NCBI RefSeq assembly: GCF_023101145.1
Contig: NZ_CP073714.1
Location: 3,410,001-3,474,000 of the forward strand
Origin: Paenibacillus pabuli
Lineage (GTDB): Bacteria > Bacillota > Bacilli > Paenibacillales > Paenibacillaceae
Reading direction: 5' to 3'
Length of the DNA: 64,000 nucleotides
A model generated the notes under the pieces. That model did no database searches and was not told the DNA's origin. It was given only the letters and a program-made list of their open reading frames with translations. The position numbers and the translations under genes were made by a program. This document shows positions 26,709 through 35,029 of the stretch, one piece after another; position 1 is the stretch's first letter; the number at the start of each line of letters is the position of its first letter.

Positions 26709-27650
26709 ATGATGAAAAAAATATTAATCATTTTGCTCAAAATATTCGGAGCCATAGTTATCGCTTTTGCATTATTTATTGCGACTGTCTTTATTGTTAA
26801 TGTATTTAGCAACAAATCGGAGGAAGGGAAAATAAAACCTTACGGCCAGTTTGTAGCGGTTGACGGGAAAAACATGAATGTGTTGATTCAAGGAAAAGGC
26901 AAAGAAACGGTGGTATTGCTTCCTGGATATGGAACACCCGCCCCAGCCCTTGATTTTAAACCGCTCATCGATGAGCTATCTCCATTTTACAAAGTCGTCG
27001 TCATTGAACCTTTCGGTTATGGATTAAGTGACATTACTGAAAAAGAGCGTACTACGGAAAATATGGTTAGTGAAATTCATGAAGCGTTACAGCAACTTGG
27101 TATTCAACGTTACACGCTCATGGCTCACTCCATTTCAGGGATATACGGCTTGGATTATGTGAACAAATATGCAAACGAAGTAACTTCCTTTGTCGGCATC
27201 GAGAGCAGTGTCCCAACGCAGGGAGGTAACGATGATCCATTTCCAACCGAAACATACAAACTGCTTAAAAAATCAGGATTCTACCGATTGTTAATGAAAC
27301 TGGCCCCTGATCAACTGATTGCACCCGATGTTGATGATGAAACCAGAGAACAAATTCGAATCCTTTCACTCAAAAATACGTTTAATCCGAACAATCTGAA
27401 TGAAGGCGAAAACTTTGATCCTAACTTCAAAGCAGCGGAGTACCTGTCCTTCCCCAAAGATCTTCCGTTGATTTTCTTCTTACAAGCGAATGATACTGAA
27501 ACGGAAGGATGGATACCCTTGCATGAAGAGCAAGTCAAAGATTCAGTGCATGGAAAAGTGATGACTTTCGAGGGAGATCATTATTTGCATCACACCCGAT
27601 CCAAAGAAATGGTTCAAGAATATAGGAAGTTTATGAGTGAAATAAAGTAG
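26709..27650 (+). CDS. Membrane-anchored alpha/beta hydrolase (copy 3)
   Basis: 313 residues. The N-terminal cytoplasmic tail is shorter than in copies 1 and 2; the membrane helix lies at about residues 5-28. The nucleophile is S141 in AHSISG, so the first glycine of the elbow is alanine. The likely His is in GDHYLHH. AGGAG lies about 9 bases before ATG 26709. It is the second gene of an operon with the serine hydrolase, whereas copies 1 and 2 have their own promoters. The operon ends at a terminator at 27667. Confidence 0.88.
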   Translation: MMKKILIILLKIFGAIVIAFALFIATVFIVNVFSNKSEEGKIKPYGQFVAVDGKNMNVLIQGKGKETVVLLPGYGTPAPALDFKPLIDELSPFYKVVVIEPFGYGLSDITEKERTTENMVSEIHEALQQLGIQRYTLMAHSISGIYGLDYVNKYANEVTSFVGIESSVPTQGGNDDPFPTETYKLLKKSGFYRLLMKLAPDQLIAPDVDDETREQIRILSLKNTFNPNNLNEGENFDPNFKAAEYLSFPKDLPLIFFLQANDTETEGWIPLHEEQVKDSVHGKVMTFEGDHYLHHTRSKEMVQEYRKFMSEIK

Positions 27651-27666
27651 AGTGTGTCAACAAAAG

Positions 27667-27691
27667 AAGCCGCGAAATCGCGGCTTTTTTC
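27667..27691 (+). terminator. Rho-independent terminator after hydrolase copy 3
   Basis: AAGCCGCG, loop AAAT, CGCGGCTT, then a T tract. It closes the duplicated hydrolase island. Confidence 0.9.
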
Positions 27692-27765
27692 TATTGAAAG
27701 AGGTGATGAACATACATGTGTAGTTACTTTATTGGAAAATTAAGGTTGACACTCCTTGTCGCCGC

Positions 27766-27809
27766 GTATACAATCGTATACATGAATGCGTTGTATACAT
27801 ATGTATACA
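27766..27809 (+). promoter_or_regulatory. Pair of GTATAC-N4-GTATAC operators
   Basis: GTATAC occurs at 27766, 27776, 27793 and 27803. Each pair has a 10-bp step, and the second pair forms a perfect 18-bp palindrome, TGTATACATATGTATACA at 27792-27809. TTGACA lies just upstream at 27747-27752. The sites cover the expected promoter and start region of the 27828 gene, so a dimeric repressor probably binds; its identity is unknown. Confidence 0.6.
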
Positions 27810-27827
27810 CGTAATGGAGGTGGCAGG

Positions 27828-28202
27828 ATGAGAGATCGACAGATCGAAGAAACGGATGGAAGTGTACGTCAAGGTGAACGTCCGAGACGTGATGCGGGTG
27901 ACAGCGAGCAACGTGGAGAGAGTTCCAGACGTGGCAGAGGACATGGTGAACATCAGGGGAAACGGGGCCATGGTGCGCAAACCTTCCGTCGCGGCCGGAT
28001 TCTTGTATTTCTGGAACAGATGCAGAATCGAAGAACAACGCTTGCCAGACAACTTGGTCAGGAGGAGTATGAACATATTCGCCCAATAATCAGTGGGGAG
28101 TTGAAAGCCATTGATCAGGTCATCGACGAGTATGTCCATCTTTTCGAACTGCAAAATGAAGATGTAAGTCCCAATAAGAATCTGGAGAGTGAGAGTGAAT
28201 AA
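27828..28202 (+). CDS. Small RG-rich protein of unknown function, in operon with an ABC exporter
   Basis: 124 residues. The first half is polar and low in complexity, rich in Arg, Gly, His and Glu (RRGRGHGEHQGKRGHG), and is probably disordered. The second half (about 50-110) is predicted helical: RRGRILVFLEQMQNRRTTLA, then a segment ending VIDEYVHLFEL. I recognise no catalytic motif. GGAGGT lies 6 bases before ATG 27828; an earlier in-frame ATG at 27786 would be inside the operator region. The exporter gene follows by 2 bases, so it may regulate or assist it. An RG-rich tail plus a helical domain could bind nucleic acid, but that is speculation. Confidence 0.65.
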   Translation: MRDRQIEETDGSVRQGERPRRDAGDSEQRGESSRRGRGHGEHQGKRGHGAQTFRRGRILVFLEQMQNRRTTLARQLGQEEYEHIRPIISGELKAIDQVIDEYVHLFELQNEDVSPNKNLESESE

Positions 28203-28204
28203 GT

Positions 28205-29923
28205 ATGATTCGTCGTTTTTTTTCGTATTATCGTCCTTATAAAAAACTGTTTTTGATTGATTTTGGATGTGCTGTACTCGCAGGTCTTCTGGAGTTGGCT
28301 TTCCCCCTTGCCGTCAGCAAATTCATTAATGAGTTGTTGCCAGGTCAGGATTGGCCTCTTATTTTGCTTGCCTGTATTGTGCTGTTATCCATCTATGCAC
28401 TTAATACGGTATTGAACTATGTCGTTACATACTGGGGACATATGCTTGGCATTAACATTGAGACCAACATGCGTTCGAAGATGTTTGCTCATCTTCAGAA
28501 GTTATCCTTCCGGTTCTTCGATAATCGTAAGACGGGTCAGCTGATCGGTCATCTCACGAATGATCTGAACGATATCGGCGAGGTTGCTCACCATGGACCT
28601 GAAGATGTGTTTATTGCAGTGATGACATTAATCGGATCATTCTGGCTAATGGCTAACATTAATCTTGAGCTTGCGCTCCTAACCTTTATCATTATCCCTA
28701 TTATGGCTTGGGTCATTATCGTATTCGGTGGCCGTATGACGAAGACGTATCGAAGACTCTTCGGAGACGTCGGCAATTTCAATGCGCGCATTGAAGACAA
28801 CGTAGGCGGAATTCGTGTCGTTCAATCGTTCGCTAACGAAGAGCATGAGAAAAAACTATTTTCCGTAGACAATGAGAACTTCCGTAAAACAAAGCTGCTT
28901 GCCTACAAAACGATGGCGAAGAGTATATCGGTCAGCTACATGATGATGCGTCTCGTTACCGTGTTCGTTATGATCAGCGGGGCTTGGTTCTTCATCGATG
29001 GCAGAATTGATATGGGTGATTTTATGGCATTCCTGCTGTTGTCCAATATCTTCTTCCGTCCGATTGAGAAAATAAATGCAGTAATCGAGAGTTACCCAAA
29101 GGGGATTGCCGGATTCAAGCGTTATCTGGAAATCATTGATACGGAGCCGGAAATTGCTGATGCGAAAAATGCCGTTGAGCTAAAAAGTGTGCGTGGAGAA
29201 ATTCGCTTCGAAAATGTCTCCTTTGGTTATGAAGAGAATCGACGTATTCTGAATCATATCAGTCTGTCCATCAATCCAGGGGAAACCGTTGCATTTGTCG
29301 GTCCTTCCGGCGCAGGTAAAACGACCATTTGCAGCCTGCTTCCACGATTCTATGAAGTAGAGGAAGGCCGGATCACTGTTGACGGGATGGATATTCGAGA
29401 GGTTCAGCTGGAATCCTTGCGCAGACATATCGGTATTGTTCAACAGGATGTATTTCTCTTCTCAGGTACAATTAAGGAAAATATCGCTTATGGCGATTTA
29501 ACGGCGACGGACGAGCAAATTTGGGATGCAGCCCGTCGTGCGTCTCTAGAAGAATTGATTCTTAGTTTGCCGGAAGGAATCAATACGGTCATCGGAGAAC
29601 GTGGTGTCAAACTTTCCGGAGGCCAGAAACAGCGTTTGTCCATAGCTCGCATGTTCCTGAAAAATCCACCGATTCTCATCTTGGATGAAGCTACGTCTGC
29701 TTTGGATACCGAAACCGAAGCGTTAATTCAAAAGTCCTTGGCGGAACTGTCAGTGGGCAGAACAACCCTTGTTATTGCACATCGACTGACAACCATCAAA
29801 AATGCAGATCGCATCCTGGTAGTCAATGCTGATGGCATTGCGGAGCAGGGTAATCATGAAGAACTGGTCGCTGCCGGAGGCATCTATAGCCGTCTTCATC
29901 AGGTTCAATACAGCCATTCATAA
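28205..29923 (+). CDS. ABC multidrug-type exporter, fused membrane and ATPase domains
   Basis: 572 residues: six membrane helices (about 15-300) and one ATPase domain (about 335-565). Walker A is GPSGAGKTT, signature LSGGQKQRLS, Walker B ILILDEATSALD, switch His in IAHRLTT. One half-transporter per gene and no adjacent partner indicate a homodimer of the MsbA/BmrA/YfiB-like group. It begins 2 bases after the RG-rich protein gene and no strong ribosome site is seen, so translational coupling is likely. Expression is probably repressed through the GTATAC operators. Substrate unknown. Confidence 0.93.
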   Translation: MIRRFFSYYRPYKKLFLIDFGCAVLAGLLELAFPLAVSKFINELLPGQDWPLILLACIVLLSIYALNTVLNYVVTYWGHMLGINIETNMRSKMFAHLQKLSFRFFDNRKTGQLIGHLTNDLNDIGEVAHHGPEDVFIAVMTLIGSFWLMANINLELALLTFIIIPIMAWVIIVFGGRMTKTYRRLFGDVGNFNARIEDNVGGIRVVQSFANEEHEKKLFSVDNENFRKTKLLAYKTMAKSISVSYMMMRLVTVFVMISGAWFFIDGRIDMGDFMAFLLLSNIFFRPIEKINAVIESYPKGIAGFKRYLEIIDTEPEIADAKNAVELKSVRGEIRFENVSFGYEENRRILNHISLSINPGETVAFVGPSGAGKTTICSLLPRFYEVEEGRITVDGMDIREVQLESLRRHIGIVQQDVFLFSGTIKENIAYGDLTATDEQIWDAARRASLEELILSLPEGINTVIGERGVKLSGGQKQRLSIARMFLKNPPILILDEATSALDTETEALIQKSLAELSVGRTTLVIAHRLTTIKNADRILVVNADGIAEQGNHEELVAAGGIYSRLHQVQYSHS

Positions 29924-29935
29924 TGTTGTAACGCC

Positions 29936-29963
29936 AAAACCGCGCATATTGCGCGGTTTTTTA
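29936..29963 (+). terminator. Rho-independent terminator after the ABC exporter
   Basis: AAAACCGCGC and GCGCGGTTTT enclose a 5-base loop and continue into T residues. Confidence 0.9.
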
Positions 29964-30057
29964 TATGAGCATTTAACAAACGATATAAGTTGCAAAATAC
30001 GGATTTAGCTAAGTTTCCTTCATTTAAGTGAATTGATTTGTTCATTATGTATATATT

Positions 30058-30109
30058 GTTGACAACGTCCACTAAACTGATTATCATAATGTTGACAATG
30101 TCCACTAAA
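30058..30109 (+). promoter_or_regulatory. MarR-operon promoter overlapped by a 19-bp direct repeat
   Basis: GTTGACAAYGTCCACTAAA occurs at 30058-30076 and 30091-30109, a 33-bp step. The first copy contains TTGACA (30059-30064), which with TATCAT (30082-30087) after 17 bp makes a good sigma-A promoter. The second copy covers the expected transcription start. Binding at both would block the promoter, which suggests autorepression by the MarR protein encoded next. Confidence 0.65.
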
Positions 30110-30150
30110 AGGGAGGGTTTAACATCGACTCTCAGCAAATAAATGCAGAT

Positions 30151-30585
30151 ATGTTGACTGAAATGCGGCGTTTTAACCGTTTTTATACCAATATACTCGG
30201 TGTACTTGACAAGCATATTCTGGGAACGGGATACTCCTTCGCCGAAGCAAGGGTCATTATTGAGATTGGCATTCAAGGGGAGAGCATTGCGAACAATCTG
30301 GTGGATACACTGACCATTGATCGCAGCTATATGAGCCGAATTGTAAGTAAACTGACCAGAGAAGGGCTGCTCATAAAAGTGGATTCAGCTGCTGACAGCC
30401 GGGTTAGTTTGATTCGTCTGACTGAAAAAGGGCAGGAGCTTTACGGTGAGTTAAATGAACGTTCAGATCAGCAGATTGTGAAGTTAATGCAAGGTTTGGA
30501 TGAGGAAGAGATCAGAGAAGTTTACGCTTCAATGATGAATATTCAGGATAAGTTGAACAAAAGAGCAGGAGAGACAAGACGATGA
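30151..30585 (+). CDS. MarR-family transcriptional regulator
   Basis: 144 residues from ATG 30151, with a winged helix typical of MarR: helix pair near GESIANNLVDTLTIDRSYMSRIVSKL and wing LIKVDSAADSRVSLIRLTEKG. No ribosome site precedes 30151. A strong GGGAGGG at 30111-30117 instead points to codon ATC at 30124, in frame and 6 bases away, which would add nine residues; no ATG, GTG or TTG is at that spot. It overlaps the following enzyme gene by ATGA, and direct repeats at 30058 and 30091 are its likely own operators. Confidence 0.85.
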   Translation: MLTEMRRFNRFYTNILGVLDKHILGTGYSFAEARVIIEIGIQGESIANNLVDTLTIDRSYMSRIVSKLTREGLLIKVDSAADSRVSLIRLTEKGQELYGELNERSDQQIVKLMQGLDEEEIREVYASMMNIQDKLNKRAGETRR

Positions 30586-31646
30586 TACGATTCGAATGTG
30601 ATTACAACGAAGGCGCGCATGAGCGCATTTTGCAAAGACTGATTTCAACGAACATGGAACAAACGAGCGGCTACGGTAAAGATGCCCATTGTGATCGGGC
30701 GAGAAGTCTCATTCGACAAGCTTGTGAAAATGAACAGGCGGATGTGCATTTTTTGGTTGGTGGTACACAGACCAATACAACGGTTATTGCCTCCATTTTA
30801 CGTCCATACCAAGGCGTGATTGCAGCGACTTCGGGCCACATCGCGGTCCATGAGACGGGAGCGATCGAAGCCACAGGTCACAAAGTGATCACGGTACCAA
30901 GCGAAGATGGGAAGATCACGTCAGACCAGGTCAAAGCTGTCTATGATGCTCATTGGAATGATGCAGCACCTGAACATTGTGTCCAGCCCGGAATGGTTTA
31001 CATATCCCAGCCTACCGAGAACGGTACGATGTACAGCAAGGCAGAGCTGCAAGCATTGTTTGATGTAAGCCAACAGTGTGGTCTCCCGTTCTTTATTGAT
31101 GGGGCGCGTCTTGGGTATGCTCTTGCTTCCCGGAATTGTGATATGACTCTCGCTGATCTCGCCCGCCTATGTGATGTATTCTATATTGGCGGAACCAAGA
31201 TCGGAGCATTGATGGGGGAAGCGGTAGTCATCCTGAATGACAAGCTCAAGCCAGATTTTCGTTATATGATCAAACAAAAAGGCGGCCTGCTTGCCAAAGG
31301 CAGGTTGCTGGGGATTCAATTTGAAACTTTGTTTGAAGATGGCCTGTATCTTGAAATATCCAAGCATGCGGTGGACATGGCCATGTTAATACATGATTCG
31401 CTCGCAGAGCAAGGTATTGCTTTCCTATACGATTCACCAACCAATCAGCAATTTCCGATTCTGCCAGATGCTCTGCTTCAGGATTTGCGCAGCCGTTACT
31501 CGTTCACATTCTGGGAAAAGGTGTCCGATACACACAGCGTTGTTCGTTTTTGTACCAGTTGGGCAACCCAGCGGGAAAATGTGGATTCACTGATTCGTGA
31601 TATTTCCCAGGTCTTAAACCAAACAAAAGAACCCTGTTATATTTAA
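30582..31646 (+). CDS. Threonine-aldolase-like PLP enzyme (beta-eliminating lyase family)
   Basis: 354 residues, fold-type I PLP enzyme of the low-specificity threonine aldolase/beta-eliminating lyase group. Recognisable parts: GGTQTNTTVI near residue 60, SGHIAVHETGA where the cofactor ring stacks, FIDGARLGYAL with the PLP-binding Asp, and GGTKIGA with the Schiff-base Lys near residue 208. It should cleave a beta-hydroxy amino acid such as threonine to glycine and an aldehyde; exact substrate uncertain. ATG 30582 overlaps the stop of the MarR gene, so regulator and enzyme are coupled. Confidence 0.85.
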   Translation: MIRFECDYNEGAHERILQRLISTNMEQTSGYGKDAHCDRARSLIRQACENEQADVHFLVGGTQTNTTVIASILRPYQGVIAATSGHIAVHETGAIEATGHKVITVPSEDGKITSDQVKAVYDAHWNDAAPEHCVQPGMVYISQPTENGTMYSKAELQALFDVSQQCGLPFFIDGARLGYALASRNCDMTLADLARLCDVFYIGGTKIGALMGEAVVILNDKLKPDFRYMIKQKGGLLAKGRLLGIQFETLFEDGLYLEISKHAVDMAMLIHDSLAEQGIAFLYDSPTNQQFPILPDALLQDLRSRYSFTFWEKVSDTHSVVRFCTSWATQRENVDSLIRDISQVLNQTKEPCYI

Positions 31647-31704
31647 AGTATGTGTGTCCATTAATATTTAAAGGTTAGTACAAGGCGGAGTAATTCGCCA
31701 ATGA

Positions 31705-31738
31705 AGAAGTCGCCATGCGGATGGCGACTTCTTTTTTT
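31705..31738 (+). terminator. Rho-independent terminator after the aldolase-like gene
   Basis: AGAAGTCGCCA and TGGCGACTTCT pair around a 6-base loop, followed by seven T. A gene on the opposite strand ends just beyond. Confidence 0.9.
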
Positions 31739-31769
31739 GTTTGCTGTTATATGTTCGATAAATGTACTT

Positions 31770-33749
31770 CTAAAATTGAACCACGACCATTTGATGACAG
31801 GACCAATCCGGTATTGTGTAGGTCACAAGGCCGTTCACCTGACTGAATGGAAGACTAAGGTTCTGTGGCGCCAGATACACATCCTTTACTTGATCATCCG
31901 CTGCAATTGTGACCTCTGTATTAATGAGCGGGACCAAATCCTCGATAACTTCCACACCTTGTCCTCTACGTACTGGAGAGGCATACAGCAGATGATTCAC
32001 CCAACGGTTCGAGTTTGGCTGCATCTGCAGCGTGGTAACCCCTTGCGCAGGCAGATTGGTCATCAACGATTTATTATTACTTAGTAAGCGGTCCAGCGCA
32101 TAACAGATGATTTCCTTGACAGCCAAGCTCCCCTTCGTCGCATAATCTTCAAAAACATTCCATGCGATATAGATTCCATCCTCACCTTCAGCCATGCCAG
32201 TTCCCGATTCCTGCAGATCAGAAGGTGTATGCTGGTGAGAGCAGAACGTGAACAAGTCACGGTTAAAATATGAATTTTCCTTACTGCCAAGTACGATGCC
32301 GTCTGCCGTTGGCACGGTGTTCTGTCCTTCGGTGTACATGACGAAAGAGGCTGTACGCAGCGAAGGAAGCTCGAATTTCGGACGGAAATAGGAGGGACGG
32401 AATGAGGAAACCTCCTGATATTCTACACCCAAATCGAATTCAAAGCCCGTTCCATCCGGTGAGAGCCCAGAACGACCAGTGGCCAGAATTTTGCCGCCCC
32501 CGGCAAGAAAGGCTGTCAGTTTGGTTTTGATTGACTCGGTGATGCTAATGGCATCCGGCAAAATAACAACTTTATATTTGGAAAGATCAGCCTGCAGATC
32601 TACCACATCGAAGAGAAAGTGGCCTTCCAGCAAAACTCTTACAGCGCCGATATCGTGGTGGTGCATGTGCTGGTTATGAGGATCGCCTCCGGTTTCCCAT
32701 AAGGCTGCCTCCACTGACAGCAACGCGATATCGGCAATAGCGGTAGTATCGCGACACCATTCTTCCTTTGCTTCTACCTCACGGTAAGCTTCCCCGATTA
32801 ACGAATACGTGGCATGATCCATCTGACCATCCGGATGCAGCTGATCTCCAATGGAGCAGCGTGCCCCGTTCGCAAGGCTCAGTGCAGTTTCATAACGCAG
32901 CGCGTTGGGATGTTTGTATCCACCGAATTCGCCCCAGGAGGTATGGAATTTGCCGGTCATGCCGAGGAAATCCATGCCCAGTGTCTGCACATAACGTGCA
33001 GAAAGCGGGAAGTGGTCGTACCCCCAGCCGCCCGTTGGTAGCGATTCCAACTCCAAATGGGTATTCACTTGGGCGAGATCCCGCCGCCCACGGTCGACGT
33101 GACTGCTGTTGTGGAACACGGGTAATCCAGGTTTCACTGCATGCACAGTCTCATTCATTCGATTAGCATAACGAGCATACGTCTGTTCCCACAGTTTTCT
33201 CATATCTTGAATGTTTCGTGGATCCGAGCCCTGTGAGCGAATCTCGGCAACACAATATTGACAATAACATTCCCGGACACCAACGATATCGAGGAAGATG
33301 CCGTCCACATCATATTTCTTGACAACTTCCTCGACCTGTAGAGTGAGAACGTCCAGATAAGGGGTGTTCATGCAAAATTGATGATATCCTGGCGTCATGA
33401 AGTCGGCTGTCCAACTGATCTGCTCCTGCTGATTGCGGATGAGCCATTGTGGATGTTTGCGTGCGAGTCGCTCATCCAGGCCAGCAGAGAGATAGACCGG
33501 AGTCTTCACGCCTATCTCATGAGCAGCCTCGATCTGGGCACCCAGAAGATCGAAATTCAGATGTGGATGCATTTGATTGGCAGTAGTCGGATGATAGGTC
33601 CAGCCATGATGGCACTTGGAGAATAGGGTGATGGAATCGACATGTCCAGTTTGGAGCATCTCTTGAAATTGCTGCTTCGAAAAATCACGGCCAATGCCTT
33701 CAATGGCTTCTGACGTATGAAAGTCGAGATGAACTTGACGAAATTTCAT
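31770..33749 (-). CDS. GHL6-type glycoside hydrolase, possible GH151 alpha-L-fucosidase relative
   Basis: 659 residues, no signal peptide. The N-terminal domain looks like a TIM barrel of the hypothetical glycosyl hydrolase 6 type (HLDFHTSE at the start, then DVDGIFLDIVGVRECYCQYC near residue 170, with the likely nucleophile Asp in FLDIV). The middle resembles the GH42-like trimerization/flavodoxin-like domain (VVILPDAISI, LAGGGKILATGRSGL), and a beta domain ends it. I recall the same plan in GH151 alpha-L-fucosidases of Paenibacillus, but cannot confirm it here. ATG 33749 has GGGGGG 8 bases upstream; a start at 33785 lacks one. The AraC gene is divergent. Confidence 0.7.
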   Translation of the reverse strand: MKFRQVHLDFHTSEAIEGIGRDFSKQQFQEMLQTGHVDSITLFSKCHHGWTYHPTTANQMHPHLNFDLLGAQIEAAHEIGVKTPVYLSAGLDERLARKHPQWLIRNQQEQISWTADFMTPGYHQFCMNTPYLDVLTLQVEEVVKKYDVDGIFLDIVGVRECYCQYCVAEIRSQGSDPRNIQDMRKLWEQTYARYANRMNETVHAVKPGLPVFHNSSHVDRGRRDLAQVNTHLELESLPTGGWGYDHFPLSARYVQTLGMDFLGMTGKFHTSWGEFGGYKHPNALRYETALSLANGARCSIGDQLHPDGQMDHATYSLIGEAYREVEAKEEWCRDTTAIADIALLSVEAALWETGGDPHNQHMHHHDIGAVRVLLEGHFLFDVVDLQADLSKYKVVILPDAISITESIKTKLTAFLAGGGKILATGRSGLSPDGTGFEFDLGVEYQEVSSFRPSYFRPKFELPSLRTASFVMYTEGQNTVPTADGIVLGSKENSYFNRDLFTFCSHQHTPSDLQESGTGMAEGEDGIYIAWNVFEDYATKGSLAVKEIICYALDRLLSNNKSLMTNLPAQGVTTLQMQPNSNRWVNHLLYASPVRRGQGVEVIEDLVPLINTEVTIAADDQVKDVYLAPQNLSLPFSQVNGLVTYTIPDWSCHQMVVVQF

Positions 33750-33884
33750 GCTTGTTCCCCCCTGGTCATTAAATGATAGAATCATATTATATCTACCACT
33801 CTAATCGATCATCAGCTTCGATACAGCTGACAATCACGACTATATATAGCACATTCTCTACATTTTGAACAAAGGAGGGATCGT

Positions 33885-34763
33885 ATGCTTGTACTTGAAC
33901 TTCAAGTCCCACCGTATCCACTGTTAGCAGCCATTGGGCACACTGAATGGCAGCCGGGGATGCAGCATGCCCAGCGTAGCTTTGACGTGTTCGATCTTAT
34001 TGTTTGCGCCAAAGGAGCGTTATACATGGAAGAAGATGGCCACCGTTACGAGATTGCAGAAGGTATGATGCTGGTTCTTGAACCTGGCAAAGACCACCGT
34101 GGCTATAGACCAACGGATGTGCAGACGGAGGTATACTGGATTCATTTCCAGCTTCCCTCTGTGCAAAAGATGATTTTGAAAGAAAAGACGACTTGGGAGC
34201 AGCCTTTGCTTCAGCAAACAGACCAGGATATTGAGGCTCCCCCTGGAGTTATTGAAATTCCCAAATTCGCCGCGGTGGATTTACGTAACCTGGAGCCGTT
34301 AATGAAAGAAATGCTTGATCTGCACCATGTACTTACCCGTCAGCGTTCCTTCGAGCTTCATGTTCTGTTAGGCCAGTTCCTGCTGCAATTACAAAAGGGA
34401 ATGAGACAGAACAGCCCGCAGGCTCGATCCTATTTTCTGAGCGAGAAGGTAGCGAAATATATTGGTCAACGCCTGGAGCAGCCGTTTGATTCCGGAATGA
34501 TGGAGCGTGATCTGCTTTATCATTTTGATTACCTGGCTCGCTGCCTGAAGCAGTATACGGGGATGAGCCCCCTGCAATACAGGCATCACCTGCAAATAGA
34601 GAAGGCCAAACGGTTATTGTCACATTCTGAGCTTCCACTCAAGCGTATCGGCGAGTTGTGTGGACTGCAGGACCATAACTATTTTACACGGTTGTTCAAA
34701 CGTCAAACTTCCCTCACGCCTGGAGAGTACCGCAAGAAGCATCAGTTGTATTTCATGGAATAG
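33885..34763 (+). CDS. AraC-family transcriptional regulator
   Basis: 292 residues. The N-terminal cupin-like sugar-sensing domain (about 15-90, with EDGHRYEIAEGMMLVLEPG) is followed by a linker and two C-terminal helix-turn-helix motifs: LLYHFDYLARCLKQYTGMSP and IGELCGLQDHNYFTRLFKRQ. AGGAGGG precedes ATG 33885 by 6 bases. It is divergent from the GHL6 hydrolase, with a 135-bp shared control region, and most likely activates it in response to the released sugar. Confidence 0.92.
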   Translation: MLVLELQVPPYPLLAAIGHTEWQPGMQHAQRSFDVFDLIVCAKGALYMEEDGHRYEIAEGMMLVLEPGKDHRGYRPTDVQTEVYWIHFQLPSVQKMILKEKTTWEQPLLQQTDQDIEAPPGVIEIPKFAAVDLRNLEPLMKEMLDLHHVLTRQRSFELHVLLGQFLLQLQKGMRQNSPQARSYFLSEKVAKYIGQRLEQPFDSGMMERDLLYHFDYLARCLKQYTGMSPLQYRHHLQIEKAKRLLSHSELPLKRIGELCGLQDHNYFTRLFKRQTSLTPGEYRKKHQLYFME

Positions 34764-34781
34764 ATATGATCAAACAAAATA

Positions 34782-34799
34782 CCGCCCGAAAGGGCGGTG
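34782..34799 (-). terminator. GC-rich hairpin, terminator-like on the minus strand
   Basis: ACCGCCC GAAA GGGCGGT. Read on the minus strand, the stem is followed by ATTTTGTTT; on the plus strand there is no T tract. It may stop transcripts of the MFS gene on the right. Confidence 0.5.
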
Positions 34800-34920
34800 G
34801 ATGATGACGTATTCAATATCCCAGAATTTCAAATGTTCAAGCTTTAAAGTCCTCGCTTCGTACAGGACTAGCATTCGATAAGGCAGTTGGCTTTCATACT
34901 TAGTGTTCAACATGATGAAT

Positions 34921-34967
34921 AAAAGCAGCCCAGATACGTTAAAGGTACTGGACTGCTTCTATTTTTT
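34921..34967 (+). terminator. Rho-independent terminator between the AraC and MFS genes
   Basis: AAGCAGCCCAG pairs with CTGGACTGCTT with one mismatch and is followed by CTATTTTTTT. The reverse strand also has a T-rich tail, so it may serve both converging genes. Confidence 0.65.
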
Positions 34968-35029
34968 TGAAATGTGCCCCGTGACATTTCTTCGTATTAT
35001 TGATGATTCTAATGAATTATCTCAATGAA

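Noticed and set aside
34660..34881. 73-codon open frame overlapping the end of the AraC gene
   Set aside because: It is an alternative frame of the AraC helix-turn-helix region without its own ribosome site.
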